Assembly: GCA_018372435.1 (NCBI GenBank)
Contig: JAHAJA010000039.1
Coordinates: forward strand, 1 to 40,854
Direction: 5' to 3'
Length of the DNA: 40,854 nt
Source of the DNA: Clostridiales bacterium
GTDB taxonomy: Bacteria > Bacillota > Clostridia > Lachnospirales > Lachnospiraceae
The notes beneath the pieces are model-generated. The model did not search any database, was not told the DNA's origin, and saw nothing but the letters and a program-made list of their open reading frames with translations. Shown piece by piece: positions 1 to 7,093 of this stretch. Numbering within the stretch: the stretch's first letter is position 1; each line of letters starts with the position of its first letter. Made by a program: the position numbers and the translations under genes.

Positions 1-2
1 AC

Positions 3-90
3 AGTGCGCTGGGATATCACTCTCCGAGAGAATACCGGCGGCAACGTGCATCGTTAACCTAAGATACAAAAGCTGTCCGGAGATGGTGGG
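3..90. repeat. Short dispersed repeat, copy A
   Basis: This 88-base stretch reappears in the same orientation at 11805-11890 with roughly 80% identity by eye. Shared blocks include AGTGCGCT at the start, ATCGTTAAC in the middle, and AAAGCTGT plus CGGAGATGG at the end. Both copies sit beside insertion-sequence debris (an IS3-type remnant here, an IS66 remnant at the other copy). They may be remains of one older mobile element; its identity is not clear. Confidence 0.6.
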
Positions 91-92
91 TC

Positions 93-311
93 AAGATCAG
101 ATGCTCGTCGGATAATGCTGCGTGTGAAGGCTTCTTCGGGCGTATCAAAAACGAAATGTTCTATGGCAGAAACTGGACTGGTATCACGCTGGAAAAATTT
201 ATCTGCTTCCTGGACAGGTACATACGCTGGTATAACGAGAAACGTATCAAGCTATCATTAGGTGCAATGAGTCCGGTGAAGTACCGGCAGCATCTTGGGA
301 TCACAACATAA
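93..311 (+). pseudogene. IS3-family transposase C-terminal fragment
   Basis: The frame ending in TAA at 309-311 reads as the C-terminus of an IS3-family OrfB integrase-type transposase. It has a DNAACEGFFGRIKNEMF block, containing the last acidic residue of the DDE triad, then a RYIRWYNEKRIK block and a SPVKYR block, all typical of this family. No start codon or upstream catalytic region is present; the frame is closed by a TAA at 60-62. This is a dead remnant of about 72 codons, not a working element. The inverted repeats of the parent element were not identified. Confidence 0.8.
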
Positions 312-415
312 CAGTCCAGGAAAACATCCGCAGCCCCGCCCCGGACATCTGAACTTAGTTTTGACATATGTTGTGGTGGCTCAATGATAATGTCTATTTG
401 TGGCTAATTAGGAAG

Positions 416-658
416 CTAAAAACTTGCCTTTAAATGGCATTCTAGGTAAGGAATTAGTTGTTTCATAAAATCATTATTGGTTTGGGTTAAGGCGAGCTCT
501 TCCCAGCCATCTGTGGAAAGTATGAAAACCGTTGAGAGGATGATAGTCATTTTCCTTGCGCGGAATGATGATCTGTATCCATAGACTTTGAATACACCTA
601 TTTCTGTATGAATCCTACTAATTTTAAAAGGTAAAAGTGATTCTGACTGTTGCTTCAT
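416..658 (-). CDS. Small hypothetical protein (80 aa)
   Basis: This is an 80-codon minus-strand reading frame. It is supported by a purine-rich ribosome-binding site (AAGGGGG) about five bases before the ATG at 658, and no better frame overlaps it. The product is mixed polar and hydrophobic, without cysteines that suggest metal binding and without an obvious signal peptide. I recognise no family. It stands alone between IS3 debris and the island's degenerate attachment site, so it may belong to a neighbouring element rather than to this island. The call rests only on frame length and the ribosome-binding site. Confidence 0.35.
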   Translation of the reverse strand: MKQQSESLLPFKISRIHTEIGVFKVYGYRSSFRARKMTIILSTVFILSTDGWEELALTQTNNDFMKQLIPYLECHLKASF

Positions 659-738
659 TAAGCCCCCTTCAAATCTTTAAAATCTACAGGCAAGGTTAGC
701 GATATACGTTACCATTGAATTATATAAAACGTTGACAA

Positions 739-764
739 TGTCCGCTCTTGGCACTCAGCGGACA
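739..764. repeat. Hairpin with perfect 8-bp arms
   Basis: TGTCCGCT at 739-746 is the exact reverse complement of AGCGGACA at 757-764, separated by a 10-base loop. No U-tract follows on either strand, so it is not a standard intrinsic terminator. Its role is unknown. Confidence 0.5.
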
Positions 765-1061
765 TATGGGCTTAGCTTTCACAACTGTGTGACTGGAAGG
801 CGGCTTGGACTGACATTCTCCCTTCTAATGAATACAGTGCGGACTTAACAGCGCCCCTCTTGGCACATCCCTGACGTCCCCACCTTCCAGGCTTTTACCT
901 CTTTCAACCGCTCACATTGCTCAAAACCGTATACCACTTAAAATCGAACTTCCGATATACGGATCGGTATCCTGTATCATGCGATATGCCAACAGATACC
1001 ATCAGATATTATGAGAACAAGAAACGAACAGAATTTAGAGTATCTAGCTGATTTCAGAAAT

Positions 1062-1085
1062 AAAAAAAGCCGCCCTTAGGCGACT
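1062..1085 (-). terminator. Terminator of a leuX-like relic
   Basis: Read on the minus strand, a 7-bp stem (1079-1085 with 1068-1074, one G-U pair, loop of four) is followed by seven U residues. Geometry and spacing match the terminator behind leuX at the right end: seven A/T bases, a 7-bp stem, a 4-base loop, then exactly 13 bases to the tRNA-like CCA end. That likeness suggests it was once the native leuX terminator. Confidence 0.65.
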
Positions 1086-1098
1086 TAATTGCATCGTA

Positions 1099-1121
1099 TG
1101 GTGCGAAGGCCGGACTCGCAC
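1099..1121 (-). other. Degenerate attachment site (leuX 3'-end copy)
   Basis: The sequence from TGGTG at 1099 matches the leuX 3' end at the right border in the same orientation. It contains an identical 15-base core (CGAAGGCCGGACTCG at 1104-1118 and 40817-40831). Relative to the right copy it lacks one C after TGGTG and about five bases after the core, so the T-arm of the tRNA could not form. Position and orientation are those expected for the distal attachment site of an island inserted in leuX. The indels suggest a decayed site. Confidence 0.7.
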
Positions 1122-1174
1122 ATAACGATTAACACCTTGATTTTAAGGAAAGAAAAATAAAAACATTATTAATA

Positions 1175-1194
1175 TACCAACGCAGATACCAACA
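1175..1194. promoter_or_regulatory. Candidate integrase arm-type sites (left end)
   Basis: TACCAACG (1175-1182) and TACCAACA (1187-1194) are direct repeats 12 bases apart, just inside the degenerate attachment core. The same TACCAACA/TGTTGGTA octamer occurs three times in the integrase promoter region at 40639-40697. Motif copies beside both attachment cores are expected for the arm-binding sites of a tyrosine integrase; binding itself is inferred. Confidence 0.45.
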
Positions 1195-1259
1195 CTAAAA
1201 TTCATTGGATTTGGGACTCGAATCAGGGCAAAACTAAGTGAACAAAAATCGCCCGTCGA

Positions 1260-1326
1260 GTAGATGATACAGATAAAGATGAGGAGGTGGCTTTTAGCCT
1301 TGGCGAACTCCTCATCATCTATCTAC
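1260..1326. repeat. Long imperfect hairpin downstream of cbtA
   Basis: Three consecutive arm segments pair across the region: GTAGAT (1260-1265) with ATCTAC (1321-1326), AGAT (1271-1274) with ATCT (1317-1320), and GATGAGGAG (1278-1286) with CTCCTCATC (1308-1316). That gives 19 base pairs with small bulges. It lies 73 bases past the cbtA stop codon. It could stabilise or end the toxin transcript, but it has no long U-tract. Confidence 0.45.
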
Positions 1327-1398
1327 TGGTAACCTTCCCTACATTGGACAGCATTGTATCAATGTTGTCGATATCAACATTAATTGGCTTCCCACTTC

Positions 1399-1788
1399 TT
1401 AAGTACCCTTAGTGATTTTTAGCTGCTGATGATGGCCTGCCGTTACCCGGGTAACAGTTTTGTGACTGCTGCGTTTCATTAGGCCGGAGGCCTTACGGGC
1501 ACGTAGAATATCGATACTGGTAATAAACGGTGACTTTTCCATAACAGTGCAACCATCGCGGTCAATTCTTTCCAGTTCATATTTTTCGACAAGAAAGTTC
1601 ACCGCATCGCTGAGCGATACTCCGGCATCAATATGCTCCTGGATGGTGGAGTCATTACTGAACGGTGTGTCATTCAGCGTCAGGCCATAATGCTGCGATA
1701 ACAGATGAGTCAGCAATCGCTGCCAGATTTCAATGGGTGACAGGCAGGGCTGATTCGCCCGTGTCGGGTGTGATGATATTTTTTGCAT
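1399..1788 (-). CDS. cbtA: CbtA/YeeV-family toxin of a type IV toxin-antitoxin pair
   Basis: The 129-residue protein has the signature blocks of the E. coli CbtA (YeeV), YkfI and YpjF toxins: a QHYGLTLNDTPFS stretch near residue 35, EHIDAGVSLSDAVNFLVEKYEL in the middle, and an ILRARKASGL block near the C-terminus. Family members block cell division and cell-shape maintenance by acting on the cytoskeletal proteins FtsZ and MreB. The gene follows its antitoxin cbeA by 38 bases, the usual order, and ends the yeeS-yeeT-cbeA-cbtA run found in CP4 prophages. The protein is a few residues longer than the K-12 version because of a divergent, basic C-terminal tail, so full toxicity is likely but not certain. 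Confidence 0.9.
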   Translation of the reverse strand: MQKISSHPTRANQPCLSPIEIWQRLLTHLLSQHYGLTLNDTPFSNDSTIQEHIDAGVSLSDAVNFLVEKYELERIDRDGCTVMEKSPFITSIDILRARKASGLMKRSSHKTVTRVTAGHHQQLKITKGT

Positions 1789-1826
1789 GATGTTTACTCT
1801 GTGATGTTAAGGGAATAAGCGGGGAT

Positions 1827-2192
1827 TTACTGCGGCTCAGTCTGCTCAGGATAGATAGCAATGTAGACATAGCCACAGGAACCGAGTGTGTCGGCTTCGC
1901 AGGTGAGTCCGTTGTGGTAAAGCGTGACGCAGTGCTGATAGCGGGGATTGAGCTCGCCGCTAATCAGCATCAACTCCAGTTGTTTGAGCATCAACGGAAA
2001 GGCCTGGTCGAGGCGCAATGTATCGTTGTCACTGAAAGCACCGTTGAATCCGGCCCGGTCAGCGAGAAAATGTATCCGGCAGTCTTCCTGCACCAGACGA
2101 GCGCCAAAACAGGGTGTGATCGTGCTCTTTAGTCCCCACTGCTGGCAGGTAGGATTCTCCGGCGTGGTACCGGATTCTGAGTGATTATTCAT
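1827..2192 (-). CDS. cbeA: CbeA/YeeU-family antitoxin
   Basis: This 121-residue protein matches the YeeU/YagB/YfjZ antitoxin family. Visible family blocks are WGL near residue 20, TPCFGARLVQE near 27, RAGFNGAFSDND near 46, and the C-terminal block ending GYVYIAIYP. In this type IV system the antitoxin does not bind the toxin; it stabilises the FtsZ and MreB filaments that CbtA disrupts. It sits directly upstream of cbtA and downstream of yeeT, so the three are probably one transcript. The length is normal for the family and no motif appears broken. Confidence 0.92.
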   Translation of the reverse strand: MNNHSESGTTPENPTCQQWGLKSTITPCFGARLVQEDCRIHFLADRAGFNGAFSDNDTLRLDQAFPLMLKQLELMLISGELNPRYQHCVTLYHNGLTCEADTLGSCGYVYIAIYPEQTEPQ

Positions 2193-2217
2193 TATTGTTC
2201 CTGATTAAAGGGAAGGA

Positions 2218-2439
2218 TTAATTGAAAGTAACGCTGCGAAGAATCACATAGGGACCATTGCGGTCCTGACGGCGTTCAGCAAACACGGCCAGAACGCCGC
2301 GTATGTCCTGAACTTCCCAGCCAGCATAATGGCAGATACTGCCAGACCATTTATATTTGCCTGTACTGAAGCGAAACAGTCGGGAGCCAGGATGTTGCCG
2401 GTACAGAGCCATGGCCTGGCGTTTACTGATGATTTTCAT
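2218..2439 (-). CDS. yeeT: YeeT-like DUF987 protein
   Basis: This 73-residue protein is the DUF987 family member normally found between yeeS and cbeA in CP4-type prophages. The start MKIISKRQAMALYRQHPGSR and the central block with CHYAGWEVQDI are characteristic. Its start codon overlaps the yeeS stop by four bases, showing translational coupling. The function is unknown; constant linkage to the CbtA/CbeA pair suggests co-expression with it. No membrane segment or metal-binding motif is visible. Confidence 0.88.
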   Translation of the reverse strand: MKIISKRQAMALYRQHPGSRLFRFSTGKYKWSGSICHYAGWEVQDIRGVLAVFAERRQDRNGPYVILRSVTFN

Positions 2440-2987
2440 ATCCAGCCTCGCTCTGCGAACGACACAATGCCCTCTGAGCCGATGACCAGATGATCGAGCG
2501 TGTTCACATCAACCACTGCTAACGCTTCTTTAAGCCTGCCCGTAATGTTGCGATCGCATTGGCTGGGCTCCGGATTGCCAGATGGATGGTTATGCGCCAG
2601 CACGACAGCTGCAGCATTGAAGCGAAGTGCTGACTTTACCACCTCACGGGGGTGGACCTGAACATGGTTAACCGAACCGGCAAATAGCGTTTCGTTCTCC
2701 AGTAAACGGTGTTGGTTATCGAGATAGAGGACCATAAACACTTCCCGCTCTTGTCCTGCCAGCTGTAATCGAAGCCAGTCACGGGCTGCAGTGCTTGAGG
2801 TAAAGGATATGCCAGGCTGACGAAGATATTTATCCAGCAGGTTGATAGCCCGGCGAATGGTCCGTTGGGCATAGGGTGTCAGTCCGGGAGTCACGGGGAG
2901 CATGCAACCATGTTGTGCCATAACCGTAAGTGGAAAGAGTTCAGACTGCGATGACACCGGGGATAATGCAGAATTCATGTCAGGCAT
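2436..2987 (-). CDS. yeeS: RadC-family JAB/MPN-domain protein (YeeS/YfjY-like)
   Basis: The 183-residue protein contains the RadC/JAB metalloprotease-like motif HNHPSGNPEPS beginning at H132, with the final aspartate about 11 residues after H134, so the metal-binding set looks complete. An EVFMVLYLD block upstream is also typical. RadC paralogues of this type are common in CP4 prophages and mobile elements. Despite the historical name, a role in DNA repair is not established, and a link to recombination or conflict functions is only inferred. It overlaps yeeT by four bases and follows the antirestriction gene by three bases, so it is mid-operon. Confidence 0.9.
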   Translation of the reverse strand: MPDMNSALSPVSSQSELFPLTVMAQHGCMLPVTPGLTPYAQRTIRRAINLLDKYLRQPGISFTSSTAARDWLRLQLAGQEREVFMVLYLDNQHRLLENETLFAGSVNHVQVHPREVVKSALRFNAAAVVLAHNHPSGNPEPSQCDRNITGRLKEALAVVDVNTLDHLVIGSEGIVSFAERGWI

Positions 2988-2990
2988 TCC

Positions 2991-3434
2991 TCAGTCGATG
3001 AGATGCATAATGGCGCTGCATTCCATATGGTTCAGCGCGAAGTCACGTAAGCGATAATAGTGTTCAGTCATCGCGTCACATTCGGTACGACAGGCATGGT
3101 GGCTGAATGCCATCAAACAAGCGACTATCCCCGCAGCTTCGCCAGTAAGTTCCGCACCGTTGCCGTTCATACTGTTGAACAATGTCCATTTCTCATCGCT
3201 CTCAGCCTCAGGAGCCATAAAAACACCGCCGTTGCTGAGCGTCGAAAAGCGCCAGATACCGCCGTGATAATCGACGCACAGCCGGTCCATCCAGGAGAAA
3301 ATGCGAGGTTCAAGGGTTATCCATTGTGGGATGGAACCAAAGTGCTGCGGCCAGAAGCCGATGCGTAACTCATCCGGGACCACTGAGGCAGTAATTGCTG
3401 CCTGCTCGACAAACTCTAGGTTTTGTGTATTCAT
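2991..3434 (-). CDS. yfjX: ArdB/KlcA-type antirestriction protein (YfjX-like)
   Basis: The 147-residue product matches the ArdB/KlcA antirestriction family. It has an F-W-P-x-H-F block near residue 27, a central DYHGGIWRFSTLSNGGVFMAP block, and an ALTGEA-like segment followed by a conserved HHAC-containing helix. Family members protect incoming mobile DNA from type I restriction, apparently without binding DNA or mimicking it as ArdA does. It lies three bases before yeeS in the standard CP4-57 order yfjX-yfjY. Keeping an antirestriction gene on an island that also carries several restriction-like systems suggests the backbone and the defence cargo have different histories. Confidence 0.88.
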   Translation of the reverse strand: MNTQNLEFVEQAAITASVVPDELRIGFWPQHFGSIPQWITLEPRIFSWMDRLCVDYHGGIWRFSTLSNGGVFMAPEAESDEKWTLFNSMNGNGAELTGEAAGIVACLMAFSHHACRTECDAMTEHYYRLRDFALNHMECSAIMHLID

Positions 3435-3464
3435 TAAACTATCTCCTTATGCCGGAACGGTTGT

Positions 3465-4286
3465 TTAACGCCCGAAAAATTCGAGCATGTTTTCTGCCAT
3501 AACCCACAGGGCGCGGTTGAGCTTCACATCGCCGTCAATACCGGTAACAGCACGGGTGCGGCTACTTTTCCCCTGTGCAGTTCGCCCTGACAGACCTCCT
3601 TTCATCAGGTTCTCCTGCACGCGTTGGTATACGGTCCACAGGTCATCGCTGTAATCCTCCCGGCGGCGCGGAGTCAGCAACTGCGATACCGTGACCGGCT
3701 GGTAGTCATCACCAAATCGATACTTCAATGCGGCATTCGCCAGTGCGTGACGGGCGGGTACAGGTAGCGCCAGAGACTGCATTGCATCTCGTTTCTCATC
3801 CACCCGGTCAAAGACACCAAGCACTTCGTAAGCCCCTTCAATCACCCTCTCAACGACATTACCTTTATGCGGTACCCGCACTTCGCCGAATGACTGACCG
3901 CAGACCAGGCCGTTGGTGCAGACGCCACGAAACAGCCCCGGCAGCATCTGGTAGCTTGATGAGCCGTCATGGCTGTTAAGTAGAATGATTTCCGGCACCT
4001 GATGCCCGGTCAGTTGACCGGCACGACGCAGGCGAAGCATGTGTTTGGTGTGCTCCCGCTTGCTCTGGTCGCGAACCTTTGTCTGGCAGGCAAAGAACGG
4101 CTCAAAACCCTCACGCTGCAGGCTTTCAAGGATGGTGATGGTCGGGATGTAGGTGTAACGGTCTGAGCGTGATTCATGCTTGTCGCTCCCGAACACGCTG
4201 GGGACATGACTCAACAGCTCTTCATGGGTCAGTGGTCGGTCACGGCGTATCTGGTTTATACGGCCAAAGCGGCTGGCTAATCGCAT
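3465..4286 (-). CDS. yfjQ: DUF932 protein (YfjQ/YafZ-like)
   Basis: This matches the 273-residue YfjQ/YafZ proteins of CP4 prophages, a DUF932 family of unknown biochemical function. I chose the internal ATG at 4286 (MRLASRFGR) because AAGGAA lies seven bases upstream and the resulting length equals the family's. An upstream ATG at 4319 would add 11 residues that overlap a terminator. Visible blocks are RDRPLTHEELLSHVPSVFG near the N-terminus and a central LNSHDGSSSYQMLPGLFRG. DUF932 proteins are widespread on plasmids and phages. It follows a terminator after the DUF905 gene, so it likely has its own promoter and leads the yfjQ-to-cbtA run. Confidence 0.88.
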   Translation of the reverse strand: MRLASRFGRINQIRRDRPLTHEELLSHVPSVFGSDKHESRSDRYTYIPTITILESLQREGFEPFFACQTKVRDQSKREHTKHMLRLRRAGQLTGHQVPEIILLNSHDGSSSYQMLPGLFRGVCTNGLVCGQSFGEVRVPHKGNVVERVIEGAYEVLGVFDRVDEKRDAMQSLALPVPARHALANAALKYRFGDDYQPVTVSQLLTPRRREDYSDDLWTVYQRVQENLMKGGLSGRTAQGKSSRTRAVTGIDGDVKLNRALWVMAENMLEFFGR

Positions 4287-4307
4287 GGGTAATTCCTTAT
4301 GCAGTGG

Positions 4308-4350
4308 GTAAAAATACAAAAGGCCACACTTCCCGAGGGAGGTGTGGCCT
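4308..4350 (-). terminator. Intrinsic terminator after DUF905 gene
   Basis: GTGTGGCCT (4342-4350) pairs perfectly with AGGCCACAC (4321-4329) around a 12-base loop. On the minus strand the stem is followed by UUUUGUAUUUUU. It separates the DUF905 gene from yfjQ. Confidence 0.8.
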
Positions 4351-4384
4351 GACTTTGTTTATAACGGTGATGCGCTGGTGGTGG

Positions 4385-4615
4385 TTATGCAGGGAATTTG
4401 CGGATGCCATAACGAGCGACATACCTGTTCAGCCAGTAACCGGCATCCGGCTCAAAGTTCCAGGCTCGCCAGACCATGCAACGCTCATGACGGATAACCA
4501 GACGGAAATGTGTCCCCTGGTCGTCCTCTATCGCAACGTTGGAATATTGAGACGTAACCGCCTCTGCCTGCTGGCGAGTAAACGGTCCATCAGGCAATTC
4601 AGTGAATTCAGCCAT
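4385..4615 (-). CDS. DUF905 protein (YkfF-like)
   Basis: This 76-residue protein closely resembles YkfF and related DUF905 proteins of CP4 prophages. Shared blocks are LPDGPFTRQQAEAVTSQYSN, the IEDDQGTHFRLVIR segment, and MVWRAWNFEPDAGYWLNRY near the C-terminus. The function is unknown. It stands as a single gene between two strong minus-strand terminators (4627-4663 and 4308-4350), so it is probably transcribed alone. Length and motifs are normal for the family. Confidence 0.88.
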   Translation of the reverse strand: MAEFTELPDGPFTRQQAEAVTSQYSNVAIEDDQGTHFRLVIRHERCMVWRAWNFEPDAGYWLNRYVARYGIRKFPA

Positions 4616-4626
4616 ACAGGCGCCTT

Positions 4627-4663
4627 AAAACAAAAAGCCCCTGTGGCATAAGCGACAGGGGCT
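4627..4663 (-). terminator. Intrinsic terminator after irmA
   Basis: AGCCCCTGT (4636-4644) and ACAGGGGCT (4655-4663) form a perfect 9-bp stem with a 10-base loop. On the minus strand the stem is followed by UUUUUGUUUU. It ends the yfjR-to-irmA transcript. Confidence 0.85.
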
Positions 4664-4686
4664 GAATCAAGCGGATAACGAATCGG

Positions 4687-5136
4687 CTAAGATGCCTTAC
4701 CACCGACAACCGTGACTTGTAACGGTCGGTAGTACTGCGGGTCGAAAACGGACAATGGGAGGTCAATCTGGTAACCATTGCGCTCTTCTGTCGACTTCAT
4801 GATTTCGACGGAGCTGACGTTTTCCACGCATTCGTTCTCCAGCGAGGCTTCCTGAGAGCGGGTGGCATCGCTGTCGCCAAATGCAGCCACCGTCATATTC
4901 CCCATCGCCAGCGTGTTCCCCCCTTTATCTTTCAGACGCAGGGAGAGTGTCAAAGGCCCGAACCCTTCGCCACTTCCACCGTTGTCCAGGCGAAACTGCC
5001 AGACGCAGACATTACCCGGCACCCAGACCATGTCTGTGTTGCGGATACTAATGTAACGCTGTTCTTCGGCCTGAGCCTGTGACAATAGACAGAGGCTCAG
5101 AGCGAAAACTGAGATAGCGCCTTTCAGCTTCATCAT
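4687..5136 (-). CDS. irmA: IrmA-family small secreted protein
   Basis: The 149-residue product starts with a clear signal peptide: basic start, hydrophobic stretch to about residue 20, AQA-E cleavage site near 23/24. The mature part contains exactly two cysteines (in NVCVWQF and ENECVEN), fitting one disulfide. Overall it matches the IrmA family, known from uropathogenic E. coli as a small secreted fibronectin-III-like protein that binds human interleukin receptors. The island copy is probably a family member; whether it has receptor-mimic activity is unknown. It overlaps the upstream lipoprotein gene by four bases and is the last gene before a strong terminator. Confidence 0.7.
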   Translation of the reverse strand: MMKLKGAISVFALSLCLLSQAQAEEQRYISIRNTDMVWVPGNVCVWQFRLDNGGSGEGFGPLTLSLRLKDKGGNTLAMGNMTVAAFGDSDATRSQEASLENECVENVSSVEIMKSTEERNGYQIDLPLSVFDPQYYRPLQVTVVGGKAS

Positions 5137-5585
5137 GGATTTTTCTCCTGATTCACCGGCAGATAGAGTTTCCCTATTTCCTTACCATCGTGTGAATACA
5201 CCACCGATTTCTCACCCGTGTAGCTGTCGGTTTCAATCCTGAAGCTCAGGGTGATATTGTCCGCAAGGCACAGGGCTGCCATCAGTGGCTGCACCGTTTT
5301 CTGCTGCATGTCAGCAATGTAGTAATAATTGCCTGACACACAGCCTTCCGGCGACTGACGGGTTTTCATCACCGTGTATTGCGGTGTACCGAAGGCATCT
5401 TTCTTTACCCATTCCTGGGCAATATCGGATTTATGCGACACAACCTTGCTGAACGGTGGCGGAGTCAGGTCCTTAAACCTGGCTATCGTTTTCACACCCG
5501 CATCTTCCTTACTGTCGCAACCAGAGAGCTCGATGGCACCGATAACCATCAAAATGGTGAGAACAGGTCGATACAATTTCTTCAT
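5133..5585 (-). CDS. Predicted lipoprotein (YfjS-like position)
   Basis: This 150-residue protein carries a lipoprotein signal: a short basic start, a hydrophobic stretch, and the lipobox ELSGC with the lipidated cysteine at about residue 23. The mature chain begins DSKED, so aspartate follows the cysteine; in enterobacteria that residue favours retention at the inner membrane. Two further cysteines (CVSG and LCLAD) could form a disulfide. It occupies the place of the predicted lipoprotein gene yfjS in CP4-57, between yfjR-type and irmA-type genes. The function is unknown. The four-base overlap with irmA and the 36-base gap from the gene upstream indicate one operon of three envelope or secreted proteins. 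Confidence 0.75.
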   Translation of the reverse strand: MKKLYRPVLTILMVIGAIELSGCDSKEDAGVKTIARFKDLTPPPFSKVVSHKSDIAQEWVKKDAFGTPQYTVMKTRQSPEGCVSGNYYYIADMQQKTVQPLMAALCLADNITLSFRIETDSYTGEKSVVYSHDGKEIGKLYLPVNQEKNP

Positions 5586-5621
5586 GGTGCGGATTCCTTA
5601 TTAATCGTCCGTTTTATTGCT

Positions 5622-6194
5622 TCAGCAATTGCCGGTGCGTCGGCACAACTCTGCCAGACTCTGTTGAGCTACCCACTGCTGCAGTTTCTGCTCTGAGGCA
5701 GAACGCTTCGCCGCCAGGGCAGCCTGCTGCTGTTTGTTGACACAGTTTTCCGGGAATGCAGCAAGTACCTGGTTGCTGTGAGGTTCGTCAGCCAACTCCA
5801 ACTGATACTGGGTGTCGATGATAGTGAAGTAACACCCTTTCCCCTGGTCTTCACCCTGATAGACCGATGTCAGGTCGGAGTAATAACCGCTGGCAGGTTT
5901 CAGATTCAGCTTACGCACGGTATGCGTTTTCTTGTCGGCGAGAAAATAAGCTCCACCTCCACGCTGACGCAGCAGAAATTGTTTAGTCCAGGGGTAATTG
6001 CCAATGACGCTGGCCTGGTAGAGCGTATTGTTCAGCGTGTCGTTATCCATTCCATCGGCCGATTTCCAGCCATCCGCCTGCATGTACTGCCAGAATTTGA
6101 CGGTACCCACGACAGTTTCGGCAGACGCCGGAAAGACAGCGCCAGCGCAGAGACTGACGGCCAGCGCCGTTGTGGTCAGTAATTTCTTCATCAT
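5622..6194 (-). CDS. Exported hypothetical protein (190 aa)
   Basis: A signal peptide is clear: MMKK, a hydrophobic segment to about residue 20, and an ASA-E cleavage site near residue 25. The mature protein of about 165 residues has cysteines in GKGCYF, ENCVN and at the C-terminus (ELCRRTGNC), and a glutamine- and alanine-rich helical stretch near residues 155-180. I do not recognise a functional family; similar proteins sit beside yfjR in CP4 prophages. Its start overlaps the yfjR stop by four bases, so it is translationally coupled to that regulator and likely periplasmic. Confidence 0.72.
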   Translation of the reverse strand: MMKKLLTTTALAVSLCAGAVFPASAETVVGTVKFWQYMQADGWKSADGMDNDTLNNTLYQASVIGNYPWTKQFLLRQRGGGAYFLADKKTHTVRKLNLKPASGYYSDLTSVYQGEDQGKGCYFTIIDTQYQLELADEPHSNQVLAAFPENCVNKQQQAALAAKRSASEQKLQQWVAQQSLAELCRRTGNC

Positions 6195-6895
6195 GATTCC
6201 TTATGAGGTAAAAGACCGTCGCCTGTTCTGGCGAGCAGTGAGTGAAAAACGTGAAAATGGGGAAGAGCTCTGAGGAATTCTGGTTCGGCGAGAACGTTGC
6301 GGATCTGAAGGTCAGGCACGAACAGTTCCGGGTGCAAGGTAACTGCATGGATATCGTTCAGCGGAAACACTGCCACGCGATGATGATGCTCGCCAGTCAA
6401 ATACCAGTGCCCACCGCAGAGTACGAGGCGGTATGGTGCAAGTCCTGAACAGCGACAACCGTCAGCCAGCAGCGTCACACGGCGATGTTCTGATATGGCC
6501 CTGACAAGGCGTGTAAATATGCCTGGCCTGGGTGGCGACAATGGCTCCGATTCTGCCCATATGAGGCAAGGAGACTCACCGGGCCCACTCAGTAGTGAGC
6601 TGACCATGTGGTTATCCATGTCAGGAAACAAAGTCTCCACGCCTGATTGACGAGCAAAAGTCAGTACAGCCAGTTCGCGTTGATAGCTACCTGAAAGCAG
6701 ACGACAGGTGCCATCGCGATATTCCAGGTCCAGGTACATGAGTCGCTCACGAAAATCCCGGCGGAGGGTGCGGATCGATACACCAAACTCTGCGGCAAGA
6801 AGGCTCATATCCAGTGTTTCGCCAGCAACAAGACGACTGATAATGAGGGACAGTCGAACCGCCAGCCGTTCATGGCGATGCTCAGTCTGAGACAT
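6191..6895 (-). CDS. yfjR: WYL/DeoR-type transcriptional regulator (YfjR-like)
   Basis: The 234-residue protein has an N-terminal winged helix-turn-helix (about residues 12-70, with the recognition-helix segment GVSIRTLRRDF) and a C-terminal region with a WYL-like block (CGGHWYLTGEHHHRVAVFPL near residues 160-180). This is the layout of YfjR in CP4-57. WYL regulators often sense nucleic-acid ligands and control phage-defence or mobile-element genes. It is first in the yfjR-exported protein-lipoprotein-irmA operon and probably controls it; autoregulation is inferred from position only. About 200 bases separate it from yfjP. Confidence 0.82.
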   Translation of the reverse strand: MSQTEHRHERLAVRLSLIISRLVAGETLDMSLLAAEFGVSIRTLRRDFRERLMYLDLEYRDGTCRLLSGSYQRELAVLTFARQSGVETLFPDMDNHMVSSLLSGPGESPCLIWAESEPLSPPRPGIFTRLVRAISEHRRVTLLADGCRCSGLAPYRLVLCGGHWYLTGEHHHRVAVFPLNDIHAVTLHPELFVPDLQIRNVLAEPEFLRALPHFHVFHSLLARTGDGLLPHKES

Positions 6896-7093
6896 TAGAT
6901 TTTCTCCATCCTGTTAACAGGCTGAAAATTAGGTGATTAGTGTAACGAAGGGGCCGGACAGGGTATGGACATGGGAAGGCGTATTTTTTAGTGCGTCGAT
7001 TTCAGGCGTGATGCACCTTTGCGCGTTGATGGTGGATTAACCGCTCATAAATTAATCACAGAAAGGACAGGGGGTGTCCGTCATAAGCTGTTG

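Larger units (their letters stand above)
659..1398. other. Gene-free island end region
   Basis: No convincing coding frame lies in these 740 bases. The region holds a perfect 8-bp inverted repeat (739-746 with 757-764), a minus-strand terminator (1062-1085), a leuX-like attachment relic (1099-1121), two copies of a TACCAAC motif (1175-1194) and a long imperfect hairpin (1260-1326). It marks the distal boundary of the leuX island. Confidence 0.6.

Noticed and set aside
4169..4651. 160-codon plus-strand frame across yfjQ and the DUF905 gene
   Set aside because: It runs through two strong terminator hairpins and is antisense to two recognised genes.
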